64,000 nucleotides of DNA from Pseudomonas sp. FP453 (GTDB lineage: Bacteria > Pseudomonadota > Gammaproteobacteria > Pseudomonadales > Pseudomonadaceae): NCBI RefSeq assembly GCF_030687495.1, contig NZ_CP117435.1:2298501-2362500 (forward strand). Reading direction: 5' to 3'. The notes below the pieces were generated by a model. It was given only the letters and a program-made list of their open reading frames with translations, made no database searches and was not told the DNA's origin. Both the position numbers and the translations under genes were made by a program. Numbering within the stretch: the first letter of the stretch is position 1; every line of letters begins with the position of its first letter. Below are positions 56,833-64,000 of this stretch, one piece after another.

Positions 56833-59331
56833 ATGCGAATCGATGCCCTGAACCTTGACGGCCCGTCCGTGCATTTTGCCCCGCTGCGTCTGTCCGTTGC
56901 CATTCTGGCGGCGTTGCTGGGCACGGCGGCGTACGCCGATGAACCGATGAAGTTTGACGCCAGCTTCATGCAGTCATTTGGCGGCACTGGTACCGGGCCG
57001 AACCTGGATCTGGACGCGATTGCCAACAGCGGCAGCATCGGCCCCGGCACCTACCCGGTGCTCATTCGCCTGAACCAGAGCTTTTTTGATCGGCGCGACA
57101 TGACCTTCATCAAGGATGAGCAAAGCGGTGAAGTACGCGCGTGCCTGTCGGAGGCATTCCTGACCGAGCTGGGGGTGAAGCTCGAAGCGTTCCAGGTGCC
57201 AGGTGAAACCCTGCCGGACTGCGTGGACCTGGCGACCCTGGTGGACGGCGCGTCGGTGAGCTTTGACGCGAACTACCTGGCCCTCGATATCAGCGTACCG
57301 CAGATCGCCTTGCGCCGTGACGCGGCCGGTTATGTCGCGCCGCAAGACTGGGACCGGGGGATCAATGCGAGCATGCTCAACTACCAGTTCTCGGCATCGC
57401 AGACCCAGTCCGATGCACGGGGCAGCACCAGCCAGTACAACCTGTACGCCAACGGTGGTTTCAACCTGGGCGACTGGCGCTTTCGCACCAGCACGTCGTT
57501 TCTCCAGGACGAAGAGGGCAGGCGCGATTGGCAGCGCAGCAACACCTACGCGCAGCGTGACGTGACGGCTCTCAAGGGCACGCTCACCGTCGGCGAAAGC
57601 TTCACTCCGGGCGATGTGTTCGACAGCGTTCCGTTTCGCGGCGTGCAGCTGGCCTCGGACATGGGCATGTTGCCGGATTCGATGCAGGGCTACGCGCCGA
57701 TCATCCGCGGCATCGCGGAAACCCAGGCCAAGGTCGAGGTGCGCCAGAACGGCTATTCGCTGTACACCACCTACGTCGCACCGGGCGCGTTCGAGATCAA
57801 CGACCTCAACGCCGCGTCGGGCAGCGGCGACCTGGAGGTCGTCATCACCGAGGCCGACGGCCGCGAGCGGCGCTTCACCCAGCCTTACGCGACCCTGGGC
57901 AATATGCTGCGGGAAAAAACCTGGCGCTACAGCATGACCGTCGGCGAATACAACGCGGTGGACGGCGGGCAGCGCCCGGCGTTTGCCCAGGCGTCGCTGG
58001 CCTACGGCTTGCCTTTCGACCTGACCCTGTATGGCGGCCTGCTCGGCGCCGACTTCTACCGCGCCGGCGTGGTGGGCATGGGTAAAAGCCTCGGCAGCCT
58101 GGGCGCGGTGTCGCTGGACGTCACCGGCGCGCAAACCGATGTGCCGCAGGCCCAGGGCAACCAGAAGGGCCACAGCGTCAGCGTGCGGTACGGCAAGGCG
58201 TTCGAGAGCGGCACCTCGGTGCGCTTCGCCGGTTATCGCTACTCCACCGAAGGCTATCGCGACTTCGACGAGGCCGTGCGCCTGCAAGCGCCGGATGACG
58301 ACTACGACCTGTCCCGCCGCAGCAAGGTCGAGGCCAGCGTCAATCAGGCCCTGGACCGCTACGGCTCGTTCTACCTGAACATGAGCCAGCAGAACTACTG
58401 GGGCTCGTCGCGCCAGGACAAGCAGATGCAGGTCGGTTTCAACACCCAGTTCAAAGGCGTGACCTATGGCGTGTATGCGAGCAAAACCCTCACCGACACT
58501 TACGGCCAGAGCAATCAGGTGGTGTTGACCGTGTCCATGCCCCTCGGCCAGACCCGCAGCACCGGCACCTACGCCGTCACCCGCAACACCGACGGCAGCC
58601 TGGACCAGCGTGCCGGCCTGAGCGGGCGCGATGGCGAGGTCACCTATAACGTCAACGCCAACCGCTCGGAAAACGCCGGCAATAACGGCTCGGCCTTGCT
58701 CGGCTACCGCGCGCCGTTCGCCCAATTGGGCGCGGGTGTCAGCGTCGGCAGCGGCTACCGGCAGACCTCGGTGAGCGCCGCCGGCTCGGTGTTGGCCCAC
58801 GGCGATGGCGTGGAGTTCGGCCAGACCCTTGGCGAGACCGTGGCCCTGGTGGAAATCAAGGACACGCCCAACGTCGGCGTGCTCAACGCGCCCGGCACCT
58901 TGACCAACAAGCAGGGCTACGCCCTGGTGCCGTACGTCATGCCCTATCGCAAGAACCGCGTGGCGCTGGACACCGGCGAGCTGGACACCGACATCGATAT
59001 CGAGGACGGCGTGACCAATGTGGTGCCGCGTCGCGGCGCGGTGGTCAAGGCCACGTTTGCGGCCAGCCGTTCGGAAAAAGTCGTGCTCAATGTGCGCTTG
59101 CAGGACGGTGGTTTGCCGCCGTTCGGTACCTCGGTACTCGACGCCAAAGGCATCAGCGTCGGCGTGGTCGGGCAGGCCGGGCAGGTGTTGATGGCGGTGG
59201 GCGAGAGCAAGGTGTTCAACATGAAGTGGGGCGACAAGGCCGCGCAGAGTTGCACGTTCGAACTGGACATCAGCAAGACCGCACCGGTGGATGGCTACCG
59301 GGTGATGGAGGCGATCTGTTCAATACAGTGA
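56833..59331 (+). CDS. Outer-membrane fimbrial usher, cluster 1
   Basis: FimD/PapC-type usher of 832 residues. The signal peptide (about 1-37) is followed by the N-terminal chaperone-docking domain (FDASFMQSFGG ... PGTYPVLIRLNQ), a 24-strand barrel with plug (GYAPIIRGIAETQAKVEVRQ and YVAPGAFEINDLN), and C-terminal domains ending with the disulfide-type CTFELDIS ... VMEAICSIQ. The start is weakly marked; the ATG at 56833 gives the best signal peptide. Its stop codon lies within the RcsB-like box of the next unit. Confidence 0.93.
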   Translation: MRIDALNLDGPSVHFAPLRLSVAILAALLGTAAYADEPMKFDASFMQSFGGTGTGPNLDLDAIANSGSIGPGTYPVLIRLNQSFFDRRDMTFIKDEQSGEVRACLSEAFLTELGVKLEAFQVPGETLPDCVDLATLVDGASVSFDANYLALDISVPQIALRRDAAGYVAPQDWDRGINASMLNYQFSASQTQSDARGSTSQYNLYANGGFNLGDWRFRTSTSFLQDEEGRRDWQRSNTYAQRDVTALKGTLTVGESFTPGDVFDSVPFRGVQLASDMGMLPDSMQGYAPIIRGIAETQAKVEVRQNGYSLYTTYVAPGAFEINDLNAASGSGDLEVVITEADGRERRFTQPYATLGNMLREKTWRYSMTVGEYNAVDGGQRPAFAQASLAYGLPFDLTLYGGLLGADFYRAGVVGMGKSLGSLGAVSLDVTGAQTDVPQAQGNQKGHSVSVRYGKAFESGTSVRFAGYRYSTEGYRDFDEAVRLQAPDDDYDLSRRSKVEASVNQALDRYGSFYLNMSQQNYWGSSRQDKQMQVGFNTQFKGVTYGVYASKTLTDTYGQSNQVVLTVSMPLGQTRSTGTYAVTRNTDGSLDQRAGLSGRDGEVTYNVNANRSENAGNNGSALLGYRAPFAQLGAGVSVGSGYRQTSVSAAGSVLAHGDGVEFGQTLGETVALVEIKDTPNVGVLNAPGTLTNKQGYALVPYVMPYRKNRVALDTGELDTDIDIEDGVTNVVPRRGAVVKATFAASRSEKVVLNVRLQDGGLPPFGTSVLDAKGISVGVVGQAGQVLMAVGESKVFNMKWGDKAAQSCTFELDISKTAPVDGYRVMEAICSIQ

Positions 59332-59606
59332 GGAAAATTCCTACACGTCGGACGGAACGGGATTACATTTGCAGTTATGCGTACAGCCCATTATTTGTCC
59401 CGCACTAGAAGCACTTGAACGTATCAACCAGCAACACCGATGACCGCACTTGAACTGACTGAACAGCAAAAACAATCAAGTAAAGACTTGAACTGTTTTA
59501 ACGGATGAAAGCTGTTCTTCGGGGGGGATCTTGTTAAGTGTCGGTAACGTTGAGTTGAGCGCAAGTAGCTTCAAGGCAACTAATCAATTACCTAAGAGTT
59601 GTACTC
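59329..59606 (+). promoter_or_regulatory. Promoter region of the second fimbrial cluster with RcsB-box-like site
   Basis: TGAGGAAAATTCCTACA at 59329-59345 (its TGA is the usher stop) nearly repeats the box at 52846. The following 260 bases hold no gene, are AT-richer than the surroundings (about 59460-59510), and end close to a G7 run at 59520-59527. This is a long untranslated leader or promoter region for the abundant pilin. Confidence 0.5.
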
Positions 59607-60140
59607 ATGAAAAAGCTTGTCGCTGTTACTGCCGCTACTGTTGTTATGGGTCTTGCTTCCTTCGCCAACGCCGCGACGCCGGGTACCGGTAACCCGGGCA
59701 CCGTGCGTTTCATCGGGGAAATCGTTTCCGGCGCTTGCGGGATTGACGCCAACTCTTTGGACCAGACCGTGTCCCTGGGCCAAGTGCCATCGAACCAGTT
59801 CCGTGCGATCGGTGATCGTTCGACGCCGACCAAGTTCGACATCATCCTGACCGAGTGCGACACCGCCACCCAGAAAAACGCGCGCTTCACCTTCAGCGGC
59901 GTGCAAGACCCAGTGGTTCCAGGCCTGTTCGCCACCACCGGTCTGGCACAGAACGTCGGTATCCGCCTGCAAGCCAGTGCCGGTGAAATGCTCGACAACG
60001 GCACTGAACAAGTTGCCCCAGTCGTGCTGCAAGACGGCAACAACACCGTCACCTTCGCCGCCATGTACGAAGCCACCGCGGCATCGGTGACCACCGGTGA
60101 AGCAGACAGCGTTGCCAACTTTACCGTTGCCTACAACTGA
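59607..60140 (+). CDS. Fimbrial subunit (pilin), cluster 2
   Basis: Type 1 pilin-like protein of 177 residues. Signal peptide about 1-22 (FANA|ATPG). Pilin pattern: GTVRFIGEIVSGACGI with the first Cys, LTECDTATQ with the second, and the terminal strand VANFTVAYN with penultimate Tyr. Followed by a strong terminator, so pilin can be made in excess of the usher genes downstream. Confidence 0.93.
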   Translation: MKKLVAVTAATVVMGLASFANAATPGTGNPGTVRFIGEIVSGACGIDANSLDQTVSLGQVPSNQFRAIGDRSTPTKFDIILTECDTATQKNARFTFSGVQDPVVPGLFATTGLAQNVGIRLQASAGEMLDNGTEQVAPVVLQDGNNTVTFAAMYEATAASVTTGEADSVANFTVAYN

Positions 60141-60167
60141 TAGTGCTTTATGCGTTGTTGTAAAGAA

Positions 60168-60190
60168 GGGGCGCGAGCCCCTTTTTTATT
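60168..60190 (+). terminator. Rho-independent terminator after the cluster 2 pilin
   Basis: GGGGC-GCGA-GCCCC hairpin (60168-60181) followed by TTTTTTATT. It lies 28 bases after the pilin stop and would limit read-through to the usher gene. Confidence 0.9.
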
Positions 60191-60223
60191 ACCTGTCACA
60201 GTACTGCCAAAAGGGTCACTCCC

Positions 60224-62674
60224 GTGTGCTGCCGCAAACTTCTGGTGTCTTGCGTATTTCTCTGCTGCGCGCGTAATAGCGAGGCGTTGGAGTTCAATAC
60301 AGAGTTTTTGAATATCGACGGTAACGACGGTGTCAGCCTCGGCCAGTTTACCCACGCGCATTACACCGTGCCCGGCAGTTACTTATTGGATGTTGTAGTC
60401 AACCAACGTTATTTCGGTACCCGTTCCATCGAATTTAAAAGTGGCAGCCAGCCGCAGCAAAGTTATGCCTGCCTGCCCGAAGAACTGGTCGCGACCTTTG
60501 GTCTCAAGCCCGAACTGTTCAGCGCACTGCCACGCCTTGCCGAGGGCCAATGCGTTGACCTCAGTGGCATCGCCAACGCCAGCGTCAATTATGCGCAGAA
60601 CCTCGGCCGGCTGCTGATCAGCCTGCCCCAGGCGTCATTCGAATATGACGACCCCAACTACATTCCGCCCGCCGCCTGGAGCGAAGGCCTGGATGGCGCG
60701 CTGCTCGATTACCGGGTGATCGCCAACCGCCGCGAGACCTCGGGCGCGGCGGCGGCCGGCGATTCCACCACGCTGCAAAGTTACGGCACTGCCGGCGTCA
60801 ACGTCGACGCGTGGCGCCTGCGCGCCGACTATCAAGCCCAGCAAACCAGCGGCAACGAAGGCGGCCAGGTCAACGCCAAGGCGTTCCAGTTGAACCGCCT
60901 GTATGCCTACCGGGCGCTGCCGTCGATCCGTTCGAAACTGTCGGTGGGCGAGGACTACCTCAACTCCGACGTGTTCGACACCTTCGCCCTGCGCGGCGCC
61001 AGCCTGAGCAGTGACGACCGCATGTTGCCGCCGAACCTGCGCGGCTACGCGCCGCTGATCAGCGGCCTGGCCCGCACCAACGCCACGGTGACGGTGTCGC
61101 AACAGGGCCGCGTGCTCTACTCGACCACCGTGACGCCGGGCGCGTTCAGCCTGCAGGACATCAACAGCAGTGTGCAAGGCACGCTGGACGTGAAGGTGCG
61201 CGAAGAAGACGGCAGCGAACAGACCTTCACCGTGACCACGGCGGCGGTGCCATTCCTGTCCCGCGAAGGCGAGTTGCGCTACAAGCTGTCGGCGGGCCAG
61301 CCCCGGCTGACCGGGCGCGGCGGCACCGAGCCGGGCTTTGTTGCCGGCGAATTGGCCTATGGTTTGTCGCGGGACTGGACGGCGTACGGCGGCGTGTTGA
61401 CCGCGACGGACTACATGTCCCATGCGGTCGGCGTCGGCCGCGACCTTGGCGTGTTCGGCGCGGTGTCGGCCGACGTCAACACTTCGCGGGCCAAGTTGCG
61501 CTGGACCGGCGAGACGGCGGTGGGCAACTCCTACCGCATCAACTATTCCAAGCACTTCGACGCCATTGGCACCGACCTGCGCTTTCTCGGCTATCGCTTT
61601 TCCGACCGCACCTTCACCAACTTTTCGCAGTTTGTCGGCGACCCCGAATCCTATGGCTTGAACTCGGGCAAGCAACGTTACTCGGTGATGCTCGCCAAGC
61701 GTTTTTCGTGGTTGTCGACCAGCCTGTCGTTTGATCACTCGACCTATTGGGACGCCGCGCCCTCGGACCGTTTCGGCCTGACGCTGGCGCGCAGCTTCAC
61801 CCTGGGCAATGTGAAGAATATCAACCTCAACCTGTCGGCCTACCAGACGCGCAATGCGCAGAACAGTGACTCGCAGCTCTACCTCGGCGTGAGCATTCCC
61901 CTGGGCGGCCGCTCGATGATGTCGACCAACCTGCAACGCAGCACGTCGGGGGCGTCGTCGGCCAGTGTCGGCTTCAGCCACGATGACGGCGAGGGCATGA
62001 ACTACCAGGTGTACGGCGGGGTGGGCGACAACAAATACGTCAACGCCTACGTCGGCCAGCGCGCCTCGACCTACCGCGCGAATGCCTCGGCGACCACCGA
62101 TGGCAGCACCTACCGCTCGTTCACCGGCGAACTCGACAGCTCGCTGGTGCTGACCCGTCATGGCGTGACCGCCCACGGCAACGGCTCGAACGGCGACACG
62201 CGCTTGCTGGTGTCCACCGAAGGCGTGCCCGACGTGACCTTCACCGGCCAGGCGCGCACCAACAGCCGGGGCTACACGGTGATGGACGGCCTGCCGTCGT
62301 TCCAGGCCTATGAGGCGCGGGTCAACCTGGAAAAACTGCCGCTGAAGACCGAAGTGTCCAACCCGATCCAGCGCCTGGCACTGACCGAGGGCGCTATCGG
62401 CTACGTCAGTTTCGCCGCCGCCCAGGGCCACAACGCCTATGTCGAGCTGATCCAGCAAAACGGCCAGCCGGTGCCTTTCGGCGCCTCGGTCCAGGACAAA
62501 CACAACCATAAGGAAGTGGGCATCGTCGGGGAGGCGGGCATCACCTATTTGCTGGGCGCCAAGACCGGCGCCGAACTGGTGGCGCGCTGGGATGACAGCC
62601 AGACCTGCGCGCTGGCGGTATTACCCGACGAAGACGTCGTCACCAACGTCGCCACGCCCGTGCGCTGTTTGTGA
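60224..62674 (+). CDS. Outer-membrane fimbrial usher, cluster 2
   Basis: Second usher, 816 residues, starting at GTG 60224 with AGGG upstream. The Cys-rich signal sequence (VSCVFLCCARNSEA) is odd but ends before LEFNTEFLNIDG, the usual usher start. The barrel and plug carry GYAPLISGLARTNATVTVSQ and VTPGAFSLQDINS; the C-terminus has CALAVLPDED with the final Cys pair. It is clearly diverged from the cluster 1 usher, so the two systems assemble separate fimbriae. Confidence 0.92.
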   Translation: MCCRKLLVSCVFLCCARNSEALEFNTEFLNIDGNDGVSLGQFTHAHYTVPGSYLLDVVVNQRYFGTRSIEFKSGSQPQQSYACLPEELVATFGLKPELFSALPRLAEGQCVDLSGIANASVNYAQNLGRLLISLPQASFEYDDPNYIPPAAWSEGLDGALLDYRVIANRRETSGAAAAGDSTTLQSYGTAGVNVDAWRLRADYQAQQTSGNEGGQVNAKAFQLNRLYAYRALPSIRSKLSVGEDYLNSDVFDTFALRGASLSSDDRMLPPNLRGYAPLISGLARTNATVTVSQQGRVLYSTTVTPGAFSLQDINSSVQGTLDVKVREEDGSEQTFTVTTAAVPFLSREGELRYKLSAGQPRLTGRGGTEPGFVAGELAYGLSRDWTAYGGVLTATDYMSHAVGVGRDLGVFGAVSADVNTSRAKLRWTGETAVGNSYRINYSKHFDAIGTDLRFLGYRFSDRTFTNFSQFVGDPESYGLNSGKQRYSVMLAKRFSWLSTSLSFDHSTYWDAAPSDRFGLTLARSFTLGNVKNINLNLSAYQTRNAQNSDSQLYLGVSIPLGGRSMMSTNLQRSTSGASSASVGFSHDDGEGMNYQVYGGVGDNKYVNAYVGQRASTYRANASATTDGSTYRSFTGELDSSLVLTRHGVTAHGNGSNGDTRLLVSTEGVPDVTFTGQARTNSRGYTVMDGLPSFQAYEARVNLEKLPLKTEVSNPIQRLALTEGAIGYVSFAAAQGHNAYVELIQQNGQPVPFGASVQDKHNHKEVGIVGEAGITYLLGAKTGAELVARWDDSQTCALAVLPDEDVVTNVATPVRCL

Positions 62675-62704
62675 CGCCACTTTCAACCCTATTGGAGCAC
62701 CCTG

Positions 62705-63430
62705 ATGTCTCGCATGATGTTTACCCGTTTGGCCCGCCTGGCGCTGGTCTGTGTGCCGTTGGTGGCGAATGCCGCCGTGGTACCCGACCGCACCCGGGTG
62801 ATTTTTGAAGAAAGCGCGACCTCGGTCAGCGTCACCGTGAGCAACAAGAACCTGCAACTGCCGTTTGTGGTGCAGTCGTGGATCGAGGACGCCAACGGTA
62901 AAAAGATCAGCGCGCCGTTTATGGTGCTGCCGCCGTTGCAGCGCATCGAACCGAATGAAAGCAGCATGCTGCGCATCGTCAAGCTGCCGGAGACCTCGCT
63001 GCCCAAGGACCGCGAGTCGGTGTTCTACCTCAACATCCGCGAGATCCCGCCCAAGAGCGAAGCGGTGAATGCGATGCAGATTGCCCTGCAATCGAAGATC
63101 AAGCTGTTCTACCGCCCGGCGTCGGTGAAGCGCGAACGCGGGGCCGACCTGGCCCAGGGCCTCAACCTGACAATCGACAGCGTCGGCAAGCAGCTGCTGA
63201 TCGACAACCCGACGCCGTTCCACATCACCGTGGTCGGCCTGCTGGCCGGGCCGCAACAGGACAAAATGCCGGTGGAGACCATCATGATCGCCCCCCACAG
63301 CGGCGCACGCTTGCCGTTGAGCAGCCTCACCTTCAGTGAGTTGCGCGTGTCGAACATGAATGATTTCGGCGGCCAGACCGACACCTTGTTCCACTGCGCG
63401 GCCGAGGCATGCAAGGCTGTGGCGCCGTGA
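62705..63430 (+). CDS. Periplasmic fimbrial chaperone, cluster 2
   Basis: PapD-like chaperone of 241 residues. Signal peptide about 1-23 (VANA|AVVP). Conserved segments: VVPDRTRVIFEESATSVSVT, LPKDRESVFYLNIREIPP and SKIKLFYRPASV. A C-terminal Cys pair (HCAAEACKA) is noteworthy, since extra disulfides occur in some FGL/FGS chaperones. Overlaps the next gene by four bases (GTGA). Confidence 0.92.
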   Translation: MSRMMFTRLARLALVCVPLVANAAVVPDRTRVIFEESATSVSVTVSNKNLQLPFVVQSWIEDANGKKISAPFMVLPPLQRIEPNESSMLRIVKLPETSLPKDRESVFYLNIREIPPKSEAVNAMQIALQSKIKLFYRPASVKRERGADLAQGLNLTIDSVGKQLLIDNPTPFHITVVGLLAGPQQDKMPVETIMIAPHSGARLPLSSLTFSELRVSNMNDFGGQTDTLFHCAAEACKAVAP

Positions 63431-64000
63431 ACCTCAAGCCGCTGCTGAGGTTGGGGATGGCCGTGCTGATGCTGGGGTTTTCCACGGCATCGTGGGCGCT
63501 GGTGTGCAAGTCGCAGACCGATGGCGATTTTCTCAGCGAATACATCGGCCCGGTGTCGGTGCCGGACACCGTGCCCGACGGCACGATCATCTGGCGTTCG
63601 AAGACCCACGTGGTGCCGGCCAACTGCTGGAAACTGCGGGACATTCACTACAACGAAGACGACCCGATCTATTTCTACGGCAACCCGGCGGGCCTCAATG
63701 CCACGGCCTGGGGCATCGAGTTCGGGCTGGTGTACCGCCAGGTGACGGCATGGGATGGTGATTGGAGTTCCGACCCGACCCAGGGCGTGAACACCGGGTT
63801 TGTGTCCCGTGGCTGCCCAGACGCGACCAACAATGCGGAGATGTTGCCGTGCTCGTTGGCCACGCCGAACATTGCGTTCCAGGTGGTGATCCGCAAGCGC
63901 GGGCTGCTGCCGTTGCAACGCCCGTCGCAGGATACGTATGACGTGTTCCAGTTTGACGGCCAGTACGGCCTCAATGGCGGCATGGGCAACCCGTTCAACA
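63427..64000 (+). CDS. Fimbrial adhesin, cluster 2, 3' part cut by window edge
   Basis: Starts with GTG overlapping the chaperone stop and stays open to the window end (191 codons visible). Signal peptide about 1-25 (TASWA|LVCK). The visible part is a Cys-containing N-terminal domain (CKSQTDGDFLSEYIGPVSVP, PANCWKLRD, SRGCPD, MLPCSL) with many aromatic residues, as expected for a lectin-like tip adhesin; the pilin domain would lie beyond the edge. Gene order pilin-usher-chaperone-adhesin supports this. Confidence 0.8.
   Translation, partial: MNLKPLLRLGMAVLMLGFSTASWALVCKSQTDGDFLSEYIGPVSVPDTVPDGTIIWRSKTHVVPANCWKLRDIHYNEDDPIYFYGNPAGLNATAWGIEFGLVYRQVTAWDGDWSSDPTQGVNTGFVSRGCPDATNNAEMLPCSLATPNIAFQVVIRKRGLLPLQRPSQDTYDVFQFDGQYGLNGGMGNPFN

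Overview
The window looks like the chromosome of a Pseudomonas of the P. fluorescens group. The grounds are high GC with C/G-rich third positions, the typical Pseudomonas REP palindromes (GTGGGAGC... / ...GCTCCCAC) between many genes, a dauBAR arginine-racemisation operon, and a profile of TonB receptors, chaperone-usher fimbriae and small Pseudomonas-type DUF3077/DUF6124 proteins. No rRNA, tRNA, CRISPR, transposase or prophage structural gene was seen.

Layout. 1-3.9 kb: two divergent TonB-dependent receptors, the first cut by the window edge. 4.0-7.3 kb: a minus-strand operon of a DUF347-repeat membrane protein, a small lipoprotein and an OmpR/histidine-kinase pair. 7.4-11.0 kb: an Fbp-type ferric iron ABC transporter. 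11.3-12.5 kb: a DUF3077/DUF6124-like gene with a structured leader, embedded in a REP array. 12.6-14.5 kb: EamA exporter plus LysR regulator. 14.7-18.7 kb: periplasmic molybdenum hydroxylase (2Fe-2S, Mo and tri-haem cytochrome subunits). 18.9-30.3 kb: a siderophore-uptake region with a FecBCD-like ABC transporter, a frameshifted STN-type receptor, FecR/FecI-type regulators, an MFS protein and a second related receptor. 30.5-35.1 kb: amino-acid permease with GlxA-type regulator, a TIM-barrel isomerase and a LacI regulator. 35.2-42.2 kb: basic amino-acid binding protein, dauBAR (dauR frameshifted), LysR regulator and mmsA. 42.5-46.5 kb: two unknown envelope genes, a second DUF3077-like cassette, and an MFS pump divergent from soxR. 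46.5-52.8 kb: xylose locus xylAFGH with xylR. 53.0-64.0 kb: two consecutive chaperone-usher fimbrial clusters, the last gene cut by the window edge.

How the parts fit. Iron acquisition dominates the left half. Both receptors of the siderophore region carry the same bipartite promoter-like motif (CTGATACTTTT-N11-CTGGCA), which fits control by the nearby ECF sigma factor. The D-arginine genes and their binding protein share a near-identical operator-like palindrome. The fimbrial genes share an RcsB-box-like palindrome before three transcription units. The MFS pump has a textbook SoxR promoter.

The most unusual signals are non-coding: (i) a C4-antisense-like RNA leader with a 16-bp stem, a cUUCGg hairpin and internal antisense/target sequences, present twice before DUF3077/DUF6124-like genes; (ii) a perfect three-helix junction just upstream of the amino-acid permease; (iii) two large composite inverted-repeat elements nested with REPs. 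Several single-base indels disrupt otherwise conserved genes and may be either real mutations or sequencing errors.
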